Of a stretch of DNA of 64,000 nt, positions 25,969 to 60,484 are shown in pieces. The notes under the pieces were generated by a model. It did no database searches. It saw only the letters and a list, made by a program, of their open reading frames with translations, and had not been told where the DNA came from. How positions within the stretch are numbered: the first letter of the stretch is position 1; each line of letters starts with the position of its first letter. Origin of the DNA: Amoebidium appalachense (taxonomy: Eukaryota; Ichthyosporea); NCBI GenBank assembly GCA_963693365.1, contig CAVNZM010000001.1, positions 20,212,001 through 20,276,000 on the forward strand, written 5' to 3'. A program made the translations under genes and the position numbers.

Positions 25969-26461
25969 CCCCCCCTGGGGCCTGCACCTTAAGGAGGCAC
26001 AGACAAGCAAACAGATCCAGCATGGTTGAGCCTCCTCCATGTGATACTCGATGCATTTACTTCCAGGACCCCCCCCTTCTCCCCCCCCGCCCCTCCCCCC
26101 CCGTCTCCCCTCTGCTGCCCCCCCTCCCCCCCTCCCCCGATGTATGACCCCTTTAATCAAGAAGTAATCAACCGACCACCACACACAACCCAACACTGGC
26201 GACTGCCCATATTTAATGCCACACACGACAAAGAGTTCCTGCTTGTTGCATTCGGTCGTTTGAAGTCTGGTTGCTTGTGTGTGTATATGCATATGAGATT
26301 GACCCGAGGGGAAATCAATGATTGAGAAGGGTGTGTGCGCGGGGGAGGGGGGGGGGGGGGGGAGGGCGGAAGGAGAGGGGGGGTACGCATTCTGCAGATA
26401 TCATCCTTTAGTTATTATGGAGAAACGTATGTGTGTGTGTGGGAAGGTCTTGAGGGCAGAA

Positions 26462-26520
<59 letters not shown>

Positions 26521-26775
26521 TACTGAGCCTTTTATGGTAGCGGGTAAAAGTTGTACGTGGAGGAGGAGGGGGAGGGGAAGGAGGGGGGAGAACATTGAGG
26601 CAAAACGACCGCAGGGACAGAAGGGCCAGCGGGACGAGAAGGGAAAAAATGGGACGGGAGGGGTGGTGGTGGTGGGGGGGGGGGGGGGGGGGGATTGGGC
26701 TGACAAGCTGAAGGTGCATGCGCTTGAGTGGGAATGGGAATTTTGGAGGTTGAGTATGGAGAGAACAGGGCTTTT

Positions 26776-26816
<41 letters not shown>

Positions 26817-28085
26817 GAGGGGGGTTGGCAAGGAGGGGCCAAACGGACACACTGTGTCTCCGCACGTTTGTGGTGGCATTCTATCCGTATCCTCAATCTC
26901 CCCTCTCCCCTCCCCTTCTACCCCCCCCCCCCCCCCCCCCCCCCACCCCCACCCCCTCCCCCTCCCCCCCCTCCCGTTCCCCCCCTGGTGGGGGCCATTC
27001 TTTCCTTCCCCTGTTTCTCAATCTTGTCTTCATCTGATCGTGAATATTGCTGCCTTGATTGGTCCTGACCCCCCCCCCCCTCCCCCCCCCCCCGACCCAC
27101 CCACCCACCCATTCACATCCCCTTTTTTCTCTTCTTCTAGTTTCTTCTACCCCCCCTCCCCCCCCCCCCTCCCCCCCCCCCCCCCCCCCCGCGCGTGGAA
27201 ATACCCAACCAATGTTTCAGTTCCAATCCTCCCTCTCTTCTCCTCCCTTCTCCCCCTCCCCCCTTCTCCCCCCCCCTCCCCCGCCCCCGCCCCCCCCCCC
27301 CCCCCCTCTCCCCCCCCCCTTCACACACACACAGTGTCCTCCACTATGTGAACAGCAACCTGGATGCGCTTCGTGTCAAGTTTGAGGGCCGCAAGCAGTT
27401 CAACAAGCTCCTCTTTGACGAAAACCTCGTGCCGAAGGACCGAGCCGCCCTCTTCCAGCGCTGGCGCACACAGTGGCACCCTAGCGAGGGCATGCCCTCA
27501 GAGACCTTTTACAACAACATGTGGGAGAAGGTGCAGCAGGACGTAGCAAAGGGAATATCGGCCCGCAGTGCTAAATCGGCCGCCCTAGCACTGTACAAAC
27601 AGGCAGCACTAGCACCAGGCCCCACACGGTTGAACGAGTTGTTGAACACGGGGGCAGTGTACAGAACGAAGGTGGTGCGTGAATTGCTGCAGAGAGTGAA
27701 AAAGGATGTCGATGCAGCTGGGACCAATGGATCGGCCAATCCCGCGGGGTCATTTGTGGAGCAGATTGTTGCAAAGGTCAAGGAATTGGTCCTCGGACCC
27801 AATCAGAACGCAGGATCGGACAAGGCCAATGCAAGCAGTACCCAATCGGACCTCTCGCCTGGTATGAAGTCGATTTTGCGGATTAGGCAGCGGCTAGCAC
27901 GGCCAGCTGGGGCACCTAAACCCCGGTATGGGCACTGTGCCGATAGGGCACCCCACTATGAGTGTGATGTGGATAATTGCTGTTATGTCTTTAGGTCGCC
28001 CCAGTTTACATATGAGAAGAGGCAGCTAGGCTATAAGAGGCTCGCTGCAAATGAGTGGTGGATTCCAAGCTATACCCCTAGGTGA
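23364..28085 (+). CDS. Type II membrane glycosyltransferase, GT92 / Glyco_tranf_2_4-like
   Basis: Exons 23364-24244, 25500-25751, 27335-28085; phases match and give 627 residues. A short Lys/Pro-rich cytosolic tail is followed by one membrane segment (about 33-51, PFLYLVPIILLLGLGYLFLL) and a lumenal domain, the Golgi glycosyltransferase layout. The catalytic region has WHLALGFDRAYLFFDDP and the metal/nucleotide-sugar motif LLHIDSDELF (D204/D206/E207), as in GT92 and related GT-A folds. Exon 2 reads MCGKGAVNIKRW and HVVRFAVNE. Exon 3 begins IVLHYVNSNLDALRVKF, like the HY-x-S-x4-W/L block of GT92, and ends with a Cys-rich tail (CADRAPHYECDVDNCCY). Donor and acceptor substrates cannot be told. 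Introns are filled with C tracts. Confidence 0.8.
24251..25495 (+). repeat. C-rich homopolymer field in glycosyltransferase intron 1
   Basis: C runs with sparse T at 24251-24486, 24600-24760, 24906-25033, 25260-25296 and 25400-25470. One (GCC)n stretch lies at 25296-25312. No exon was recognised between these. Confidence 0.9.
25926..27330 (+). repeat. C, G and (TA)n tracts in glycosyltransferase intron 2
   Basis: C tracts at 25926-25976 and 26070-26135, G at 26341-26383, (TA)n at 26464-26517, G at 26678-26693 and 26777-26821, and C again at 26921-27310. The acceptor lies in a CACACACACACAG tail ending at 27334. Confidence 0.9.
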
Positions 28086-28814
28086 TCACGTGATGTTTGA
28101 TTTGACATCTAGAGGCTATATATAGCTTAGCTTGCAGTGTTATAATTACGGTGCAGTGGTTTTGAGGGATCCTGAATTGTATGACTGGTGCACATTGACA
28201 TAAAAGTACGAGAGGAGGTAGAGCACCAACATCCACACCAAAAATGAGAATAGATTGAATTCGTTACTTCTGATAGCTTAGAGGAGTGATATTTTTAATT
28301 CGTTGTATGGCGTTGTCTGTTGTTGATTAAAGTTTACGATTGTGGAGTGCGGAGTAATGAACAGAGCCTCCCTGCCACATGATAATATAAGTCAATCGCA
28401 ATTCCATATGCAGTTGGCGGACATTAAGATATGTGTCATGTGTGTGTGGAGGCCTCGGATGCGCATGGGCGGGTTGAAATTTGTAACACAGGGGCTGGCT
28501 GATATAGATATAGTACTACTTATAAACAACGATAGTTTGTTTGAATAGTTAAGAACAAAGACCCGGGCAAACCTTCGAACCTGGCAGAATTCAGGGGGGG
28601 GGGGGGGGGGGGGTCACACATTTCTAAGGTTTTCCTAGCATAATATTTAGGCTTATAAATTATCAGACGGAAAGCGACCCATGCCATGGAAACCCCTAGG
28701 CTCCTTCCGTTTAAGAGCTTAGGCAGAAAAGGGTTTCCATGCAGCCCCAATAATAATTCACTTTGCCACCCACCCATATTGCCCCCCCTCCTCCCAAATC
28801 ATACACATATTACA

Positions 28815-28857
<43 letters not shown>

Positions 28858-29249
28858 GACACAGGCGAGCGCACGCGCACACACACACGCACAGTGCACA
28901 TACACACAATCATTATAACCCTTCAACACCACACACGTGCATGGCATGTAGTTTGCATGTGGGTGTTTTGTGAGTGATGCACCATGTTGCTCAATGCCAT
29001 GATCCGAAGTTCGCCCTCTCATGAGGGATTAGTGTTGCCCTGATTGGGTCTTTCTTATGCATGCATTAACTCCCCCCCCCCCCCCCCCCCCCCCCTTTTC
29101 CCCTCTTCCGCTCTCACCTCCCTTCCCCCCCCCCCCCCCTCCCCTCCCCCCCGGCACCTCCACGACCTCCCTATTTCATTTGCACATGCAAATGTGTGTT
29201 CACACACCGTGTGACAATCTCGTGGGCATACACACGTACTAAGATCTAC

Positions 29250-29302
<53 letters not shown>

Positions 29303-29384
29303 CACGAGGGCACACGGGCACGCACATACACACACCTGCACACATATATACGCACGCGAAAACACCGCCACAGGCCCCCAGATT
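28086..29384. other. Intergenic, no gene recognised
   Basis: Contains ATTAAA near 28327 as a possible poly(A) signal for the glycosyltransferase, a G tract at 28594-28612, (CA)n at 28818-28855 and 29259-29297, and C tracts at 29071-29155. Confidence 0.6.
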
Positions 29385-29965
29385 CATTCTGCAAAAAGCA
29401 GAATAAATATGCTGAGTTTGTCGGATGATTCTGCTTGTTGCAGAATACTATCTGATTAGCTGAGCAACTCTGCTTATGCTAAATAACATATTCTACGCGT
29501 ACCGAGTATATTCTGCTTCTTGCTAAACACGACTGCTTTTTGCGGAATAATTCTGCTCGCAGCGAATATTTATCCGCCTGTTAACGTTGCTAAATAACTC
29601 TGCTCAGCGCAGCAAATACATATTTGCTTTTTGCGGAATAACGCGGCTCGCAGCAAATATATATCTACTTTTTGCGGAATATTCTGCTCGCAGTATTAAT
29701 ACATATCTGCTTTTTGAGGGATAATTCTGCTTTCAGCGAATTCATATCTGCTTTCAATGATGCGAAATAATTCTGCTCCCAGCAAATCATATCTGCTTTC
29801 TGCGGAATAATTCTGCTTGCAGCTGCCACCTGCACAACAATTCAGCTCATCACAGAGGAAGTCTACATTTTGCCAAATAAATCTTCTCAAGGCAGAGTAA
29901 TTCTACGATTGCACAAATATCCTGCTATTGGTCAAAGGACTATGCCTTAGCAAAACTTTCACTTG
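29385..29965. repeat. Array of short palindromes built on ATTCTGC / GCAGAAT, copy A
   Basis: Roughly 20 degenerate units in which ATTCTGC and GCAGAAT (or GCGGAAT, GCAAAT) alternate at 20-45 bp, e.g. ATTCTGCAAAAAGCAGAAT. A second array lies at 63510-63895. No coding potential. Confidence 0.8.
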
Positions 29966-30089
29966 CGGCAATATCATTCTGCCGATGTCGTACGTCGGGG
30001 CCTTCTCTAAGTTATGAATAAATGAGTTGGGTGAGCCTCTGTGTTTGTGTTTCTTGTCGGTTTCCACCCAACTTAGACCCCCCCCCCCC

Positions 30090-30128
<39 letters not shown>

Positions 30129-31665
30129 TCCTCCCCCCCACTCACACACAGGAAAACCGTTGTAGTTCGGTAGGCCTCCCGCCTCCGGACACCAGGTGCC
30201 ACATGCGCATAAATAGTCATAAATATTCATTATTGTATTGAATGTCCATACAGTCACAATGATCAATACGTGCACGTATGGGGGGCCCTTGAATATAATA
30301 TCAGTGCACGATTGGCATTGATTCAAAGGAGTTGAGGTAAGCACGGGCTGGCCCGAAGCATATGGCATGGCAACTCAGATGAAAAGTCCCGCCGTACATT
30401 GCTCATTGTTGTTGTTGTTGGTCGGTTGGCTGATTTGTGTGTGTGAGGGAGGGGGGGAGGGGGGGGGGGGGGGGAGGGGGGAGGGAGGGGAGGGGGGGGG
30501 GGGGGGGGGGGGGGGTGATGGTGGTGGTGGTGGTGGTGGGGGGGACTCGGGCCCGGATAGTGGTTGTGGGCCGGGATACACGTCTCTGCAGAAATTCATG
30601 CCCAAAAACAAAATAATATACATATAAAATATACTTCTGGTATAAAAGGACATCGATGGAAAAAGTATACAAACCTTGTTTATATTGTTACTAGTGTGAG
30701 TAACATAATCATTCAAGTACTGACAGGAGATCGCAAACGATTGTCTTGCGATTTGACAGTTCACATTTTAGGTTGTGGTCCCTGAATGATATATATCTAC
30801 CAATCAAAATCGACACTAAAACCCGTATTTGGGGAAAGAATGTGATGGTAATTGCCCTGCAGCTGAAGATTCGCAGAAGCTGACAGAGCATGCGATGACG
30901 TCCGCAAAAGAAAAAACAAACAAACATTACAACATAAATTATATATGCAAATAACTGAAACATAATCATAATGCAGACTTCTAAATTAGCCCGTGATGTC
31001 CGTGTTCGTCCCACACATTTTGGCAACGATGATGTACCTCACCGTACTCTGGCATAAATCGATGACATATTCACGCACCCTGTAAATGAGTGTGCCTCAC
31101 GCGTACGCGTAATCGCGTATCGAGACATGTTCACACGGGAAAAATAAGCCGAAAAAACAAACCCTGTAGACAAAAGCACAATATATTCTTGAAAACCTTC
31201 CCCGTTTCCTTCCCCGTATTTATTGCTCTATAAGCTTACTTATAAACTGAAACTTTGAGCTGAGACGTTCTATATTAGAATCATACAGCGGATTTGCAAA
31301 TTTACAACCCTGCCATCTTTGCAATAACGCACCAATGAGATCGCAGGCTACTTTTTTCGGCGAATATAAAAACATTGACGTGTTCCCCCGGCGAGCCCAA
31401 AGTTCGCTCTCGTTCGCCTTTGGTTCGTTCACTTGAAAGTTTTGCGCCCCAAGGCAACTTACGCCCTACGTGTACATCCCGTCATTCTTTGGGGTTCTGT
31501 CTGGTTGTGTCATTATAATAATGTTTTAGAAGCTTAGCACATACCAATAGGCAGGAAAAGTGGGGCAACTATTTTATTTCAAAGCTCTTACAACCGGTAC
31601 AAAGGTTGTTTTAATTTAGGTGCCCTGTTCTTTGAACTGGGATTTTCGTTCCTTGAACACACAGA
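29966..31665. other. Intergenic region upstream of the C76-like gene
   Basis: C tracts at 30079-30138, G tracts at 30449-30542 with (GGT)n, then unique AT-rich sequence with no supported ORF. The last 200 bp before 31666 presumably hold the promoter; no TATA box is clear. Confidence 0.55.
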
Positions 31666-32565
31666 ATGGCTGCATATTCGCAGTATGCCTCTCAGAGCAC
31701 ACAGGCACCTCCCTTCTCGGTGCGTCAATATGGCACTAGCCAGTTTGAATTTCTGGGCACAAAAACTTTGTGTACAGCCGCAGCTGTCGTAGCGGCTTCA
31801 AGGTTTCTAGATGTGAAAGGTGACGTGAAAAAATGCCTAAACGATGACGAGCAGGTGCAGGATATTCTCGCTACGGGCGTGGTGTGGCACAGTCGATGGT
31901 TGGCAACTAGATGGTGCACGGGTGGGAGCGCGACGGGCAAGAAAAGCATAGAGGAGGTGGATGTGATGGCAACCACCGACGAAATATGTGCTCTGGAGGG
32001 TATTGGCATGTCCGTGACTGACGTATGCTATGCGGGCCAAGTGGACGCACGCGAGTTTGGAGTGCCCCTAGTCCAGGCTGTGCGCAACCTATTTGTGGAG
32101 TCGAAGAAAAGGCTGCAGGCGTTTGTTTTAACAACAAAGGGGCTGTCTACGTTTTTGGGTAAGAGCCCAGGCTGCATAGTTGTTTTTGACAGCCACCGGA
32201 GGTCGGCTCATGACGGCCTGGCAGAGGAAGACCCGAAAAAGGGAAAGGCGGTGCTGATAAAGTTTGAGAATGCAGACGCGCTTGCCGGGTACTTGAGAAA
32301 GATGTATGGGGAAAAGGGTAGCAAGACGGAGTTTTACACGTTACAAGAGGTTGAGTTGGCCAAAGACCACACGGAGAAGGTGGTGGTTGAGGAGTGCGCG
32401 CAAGAGGAAACCCTCGACTTAAAAGTGAGCCGTGCCGTGGGTGAGCTGCAGAGCTGGCTGAAGAGCACCATGGGCTCTAGAGTGCGGGCCATGGAGTTGC
32501 CTAATAAGGCAGTAGTGGTACCTCCGGCAGAACGTAGTTTAGCTGTGACTGCTATAAGGAAGTGA
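31666..32565 (+). CDS. Single-exon protein resembling herpesvirus tegument-type deubiquitinase (C76-like)
   Basis: 299 residues, no intron. Near the N-terminus FLGTKTLCTAAAVVAASRFL places Cys36 at the start of a helix, as in papain-like enzymes. DDEQVQDILATGVVWHSRW follows. GCIVVFDSHRRSAHDG gives D175-S-H177, the Asp-x-His pair typical of the herpesvirus large tegument USP (MEROPS C76) and of related domains in eukaryotic mobile elements and protists. After that AVLIKFENADALAGYLRKMY resembles the segment following DSH in those proteins. The C-terminal third is charged and unrecognised. If active it would cleave ubiquitin or a ubiquitin-like protein. No viral or transposon genes adjoin it. Assigned from motif memory only; an unrelated cysteine-protease fold is possible. 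Confidence 0.6.
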   Translation: MAAYSQYASQSTQAPPFSVRQYGTSQFEFLGTKTLCTAAAVVAASRFLDVKGDVKKCLNDDEQVQDILATGVVWHSRWLATRWCTGGSATGKKSIEEVDVMATTDEICALEGIGMSVTDVCYAGQVDAREFGVPLVQAVRNLFVESKKRLQAFVLTTKGLSTFLGKSPGCIVVFDSHRRSAHDGLAEEDPKKGKAVLIKFENADALAGYLRKMYGEKGSKTEFYTLQEVELAKDHTEKVVVEECAQEETLDLKVSRAVGELQSWLKSTMGSRVRAMELPNKAVVVPPAERSLAVTAIRK

Positions 32566-33035
32566 GAATTTAAATAGTAACGAGTGTAATTGCTAGTTTA
32601 GTCGAATGATAATGACAGCTCGTAGCTCTACAGTAGCAATTTTTCATACAAGGCATACGTGGTGATAGTTGTGTTATGCATGGACGTGGGTTTGGGGTCT
32701 GAACGAATGTTAGAGACACAGGAGACGGTAGCGAGCTACCTCCTGTGATCGAGTACTCGAGAATAGCGATAGTGAACTAGTTTTAACCCCAGAAGCAGTA
32801 ACGGACGTATAGACTGGGTTTAGACTGGGGGTATGGCGCCTAATTGCTTCGCAACCCATTATGCTGTTGAGAGAGTGTGTCATAAAAAGGAGCGGAAACA
32901 TCGACTCCCCCTCCCCTCCTCCCCCCCCCCTTTCCCCTCGCCTGTGCCGCCTCTTTTCTCTATGCAGTCCGTGAATTCAATGTTCCGTTTCTACTCTCCG
33001 TGCTGTCCCCATCCTAGCAGCCACCATTCATCAGC

Positions 33036-33066
<31 letters not shown>

Positions 33067-33228
33067 GGGCTGGTCACCAGAATAGCTTGGTGCTTGAGGC
33101 TCGAGCGTGCAGGGGTGGTGTCTGTATGTGCCATATCAAAGATAGGGCTCACGTGGGTTTTATAGGCTGTATTGGTTACGGGATTCTCTTTTCTTTCTTT
33201 CTTATGACTCATCCTGTGTGTGTCTTGG

Positions 33229-33303
<75 letters not shown>

Positions 33304-34224
33304 GGGTGGGGGGGGGGGGGGGGGGGGGGAGGGGGGGGGGAGTGAGGGATGCAGGTTCTTCTTTTCGCCCCTTGCTAGTGGAAAGTATCATAGGTCTGTA
33401 AATAGTAAACACCTGCACGTAAACTACATGCAGTGTGCAAGATGCGCACATCTGCACGAATGCTATGAGAATCTAACTTTTCTATTTTTTTGTGGCTTCA
33501 GGCTCGAAGTAGATTAGCATTCATTAAATTTTCCCTAGAAACCTGTGCTCAGCATATAACCGAACAACCCCCACGCCCACCCCACCCCCCAAACCTTCCT
33601 TCGCGTGGGGAACACGCCCACACATTGCACACACAGACAAAAAAAACAAAAAAAATCCGGTCCCCCTCTGCCTATTCGCAGCAGGTTTTTCAGACGGGAA
33701 TCCCCCTGCGTACCGAAGGTTTACCGTTCAACTGCAGACAATGCACGCACGTCTGGGTCACTCGGAAGCCCGACCCTCCAACGCCCAGTGCGCAAGACCA
33801 TACTTCCTAACGGCCCTGTGGCCGAGCGGAAACAGGAGCGTGTCTTGGGTTTACAGACCCAGCATCACCCGTTTCACACAAATTCACCGCCGCGAACGCG
33901 CCGGGATCTTATTGGCCAAGGGTTATCGCCCGATTGTGATTGGCTGTCTGTAGAAATGGCGCGAAACAATGTTGTCACCGGGCCTCCGGCTGCCGCCTGG
34001 TTTGAGCCAAGCTCCAGTGTCCGGTGCTGAGGAAAGTTTAGCAGGGTCGGAGCTTTCAGTTGGAGTAACAGAGGCACTTGCACGTTAAAACACAGGCAGA
34101 TATGTGCACGCTAGTAGCAGGATAGCGCAAACATTCTTTTGCGACAGCCTAGGCAACTTTCATACCGCACACCACCCAAGGAGTTGGGGCAAACACGTCG
34201 TGGCCTGCCCCTCTAAGCGGCACC
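32566..34224. other. Intergenic and probable TIMELESS promoter region
   Basis: Poly-C at 33040-33066, (GT)n plus poly-G at 33230-33340. ORFs around 33490-34030 are open but have no recognisable domain. ATTGG (CCAAT-box complement) occurs at about 33910 and 33939, 280-310 bp before the TIMELESS start. Confidence 0.5.
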
Positions 34225-56453
<22,229 letters not shown>

Positions 56454-57501
56454 GCTAATAATAGCTGCATATGGGTGTCATGTGCTATTAATAGGTTAAA
56501 TATAAGTGGGTGTTAGAATGGCGGCACATTTGATCAGTGCCCTAAGTAAGGCACGTGACACGCGCGTGCGCATGACTTTAGTCAACAGACGAAGCTAGCG
56601 CCATAATGCATGATGTGATGTGGCTAGGGATAACGTGTGCTTTTTATCGTTTTGTTAGTGCACATGTGTCCATCGATCTGCATGAGCTCTAATACCATGA
56701 TTGTCATGTCAAAGTGTGTGCATGCTTGCATGCTTTGTGTTTGCTTGGAATCAAGCACCTAAGATTTCTTTTTTTTCGGTGTGTGTGTTTGTGGGAGGGG
56801 GGGGGGGGGGGAGGGGGGGAGGGGGGAGGAGGAGGGGGGGGGTTGAAAGACAAAAACAGTTTATTCCGAATGAAAAATGGGTTTGCTGACTTCAGCGACT
56901 GGTCGCGAATGTATTTTGGGCCATAAGATCACAATGTGCCACATCATATGCAATGATGATGCATGTTCCACTTTCAGTTAAAAGAGAAGAAGGAGGAAAA
57001 ACGATAGACCAAAGGCCCCTAAAAGCCGGCAATTTCAAAAGAATATTATTAAATGGTCTCCAAGGGGTAAGAAAAATAAAGGTTTAAGTTGCTCCCCTCC
57101 CCCCCCCAAAAAAAAACACCACAAGTCAGCACAAAGTTATTCTTCTGTAATACAAATGCGTACTGTACAATCTAGAGGCGTGACTGTATACAGGTAACGG
57201 CAGAGCTACAAACGGGTGTGATTCATACTGTACAAGGTGCTTGTGCCTGTGCCTGTGCCTGTGCCTGTGCGTGTACTCTGTGTGTGTGTGTGTGCACGTG
57301 CGCATGCGTTTTTGTATGTGTGTGCGCGTGTGCATATGTGATCTTGTGTTTGTGGCGTGGAGAGGGATGGAGGTTCTATACATAACGATTCTTGCTGTGT
57401 TTGTGTTTACAGGTGAAAATCCAATGGGGTTATCAGGGAAAATAAACAAAGGTAGATGGCCGGGCAGGATGGAAGGCCATTTGCAGGCTAGCCCATCTTT
57501 T
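56454..57501. other. Short convergent intergenic region
   Basis: Separates the 3' ends of TIMELESS (+) and the nitronate monooxygenase (-). G-rich tract at 56796-56842, CCTGTG units near 57245-57270. No gene recognised. Confidence 0.6.
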
Positions 57502-58471
57502 CTAGGGCTGTGATTGGCCGGGAGCAACCAATAGCTGATGGCTACGCTGGAGCACATCCACAGCCTCCTTCATCACCTCCACCACAATCTGGGCCAATCG
57601 AATTAATATTAGAGCCGGGTGGTGGACATGTACACTGTGATACACGGACGTGCAGAGATATACACGATGTGTGTAGCACACTGCCTGCCATGCATAGATA
57701 TACTCAACATGACATGCATAGATATGCTGAATATGAAATGCATAGATATAGTCAACTTGACATGCATAGATATACTCAACATGAAATGCATAGAAATACT
57801 AAACATGACATGAATAGATATATTCAACATGAAATGCATAGAAATACTAAACATGACATGAATAGATGTATTCAAGTTAAAATGCATAGATATACTCAAC
57901 ATGAAATGCATAGAAATACTAAACATGACATGAATAGATATATTCAACTTAAAATGCATAAATATACTCAACATGAAATGCATAGAAATACTAAACATGA
58001 AATGCATAGATATATTCAACTTGACATGCATAGATATACTCAACATGAAATGCATAGAAATACTAAACATGACATGAATAGATATACTCAACCTGACATG
58101 CATAGATATACCCTGAACATGTCATGAACCTATGTACTCTGACATCCCATGCATAGACATATACTCTAACATACAGTGCAGAGATATGCCTCAACCCGCC
58201 ATGCATAGGCACGTCGATACCACCCCCATAACACATCTTGGCATGGCAAACAACTGGGTTAAGCAGCATATATGGCCATGCACACACACAGCTAGAAAGA
58301 ACAACTGCACCACATTGCATATTATGGTGGTGGCCTGGTGGTGGTGGTGGTGGTGGTTGGGGGGGGGGGGGGGGGGGGGGGGGAGTGTGTCTGTGTGTGT
58401 GGGTTTGTGTTTCTGGTGCCACAGTGGTTGGAATGGTTGTGGGGTGGGATTGGTGTGTGTGGGTGTGGGTG

Positions 58472-58526
<55 letters not shown>

Positions 58527-58797
58527 TGGGGGGGGGGGGGGGGGGAAGGAGGGCACTGCGCCAGGCCGGGGAGGAGGGAGGGGGGGGGGGGGAGGGGGGG
58601 GGGGGGGGGCTGGTACCTCTCCGGCAGGCTGGATGCAGCGAATCATGTCCACACCCTCTCCCGAGTGCACATCCATCACGTTCACATCTTGCTGCCTGCC
58701 AATCAAATGGCCCGTTATATTTTAAATCGCCCAATACCGGTAGGGCAATACCCAACACTCGGTCACAGAGCTCCCAACATCCGTTGCCCCCCCACAA

Positions 58798-58830
<33 letters not shown>

Positions 58831-59810
58831 CCACCACCACCCCCACCACCACCACCACACACACACACACACCTCCCCACACCCCCCCCCCCCCCCCCAC
58901 ACACACAAAAAAAAAAATCTCGCCTACATAGACACAGATCTCAACCAACCTCACCTCCAAATGCAGAACAAATCCCCCAAGAGCAATAGTAGGCAACGAA
59001 GACAGATATGGAATGGAGAGACAATCGAGAGTCAAGGGTCTGGAGCGAGTGAAAAGGCTTTTTTTGGTGGTGGTGGTGTGTGTGTGTTGGGGGGGGGGGG
59101 GGGGGGGGGAGGGAGGGGAGGGGGGAGGGGGGAAGCACCCACTTGTATCTTTCAGCATAGACCTTCCTCTCGTCTTCTAGCACCTTCTTCAGCCCCTCCT
59201 CGTCCCCAGCCCACAGGTCTGAGAACTCATTCTTCAGATAGCGGCAGCCCCACACCTCCGGCCACGGCTTGGACTTCACCCAATCAAAAACGTGCGTGTA
59301 GACCGTGTCGTCCCCATTGCCCTCCACCAACCGTTGCTTCGTTTTGATTGGCCAGATTGACTCGTTGCTTGCGCAAAATCTTGTTCCCATGACAACACCA
59401 TCAGCACCCAATGAGAGGGCCGCAGCCAGGCCCCTGCCATCGCACACCCCCCCTGCAGCCAACACGGGCACACGGCCAGCCACCATATCGACCATGGCGG
59501 GAACCAATGGGAACAGAGACCGTGCATTCCACGAGTGCCCCCCTGCCTCTGCCCCCTGCGCCACGAGGATGTCCGCACCGGCCTCAAGTGCCTGCCGCCC
59601 CTCAGACACAGTCCCGACCTGGGGGGGGGGGGGGGGGGGGGGGGGCAGAGAGATATCCCGAGAATTCGGAGGGAGGGGGGGGGGGGAGAGGGGTGGAAAA
59701 GGGGGGGAAAGGGGGAGGGAAGGGGAGAGGAGGGGGAGGGGGTGAGAAGGGGTGGATTGGAAGAAAGAACGTGGACGGAGACATCCCTGGGAAAGGGGGG
59801 GATGGTATTT

Positions 59811-59842
<32 letters not shown>

Positions 59843-60447
59843 GGGGAGGGGGGGGGAGGGGGGCAAAGTAAGTCTATGGGCAGGTACAAGGTGTTAAGGA
59901 CTAAGGGGAGGCAGGTTCTATTCTTTGCATGGCTGTTGCTTGTGGGTATCTTATGCAGGGAAGGGGCTGTGGGGTATGGTTTGGGGTGCCGCAGCTGGGA
60001 GGAGGTCCAGAAAGCATGGCCAGGCAGCATCCATTTGCATCCATTTTAGTATACAATGATAGGGTGCAATGGAAACAGCTTCCACACGTAGAAGAGAGGT
60101 GGGGGCCCCCGGGGGGAGGAGGGGAGGGGGGGGGGGGGGGGGGAGGGGGGGGGGATCTCTACTGACTCTGGGGAAAACAAAATAGTTCCACGTGTATATT
60201 TTAAATTATCTTCATGTGAGCGGCTCCTCTTCCTCTCTTCCTTTTCCATCCCATCCCCGTCAACCCATTATGTATCTCCCCCTCTTTAACTCTCCTCATC
60301 GGGGCCTGCGGCTCACTTGTTTGCTTTTACGTGCTCTAACACACACCCACAAGAGGCCCATATGGGGGGGGGGGGGGGGGGGGGGGGTTACGGGCACAAC
60401 TTGTTTGCTTTTACGTACTCTAACACACATCCACAAGAGGCCCTTAT

Positions 60448-60484
<37 letters not shown>

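Noticed and set aside
33795-33870. tRNA-like A box TGGCCGAGCGG
   Set aside because: No matching B box (GGTTCRANNCC), and no acceptor stem could be paired.
33490-34030. Open frames upstream of TIMELESS with a CRQC motif
   Set aside because: No recognisable domain, overlapping frames equally open, no clear splice or start context.
57510-58127. 205-residue ORF of octapeptide repeats
   Set aside because: Explained by a 24-bp minisatellite in an intron; the opposite strand is equally open and the flanking exons of the minus-strand gene splice across it.
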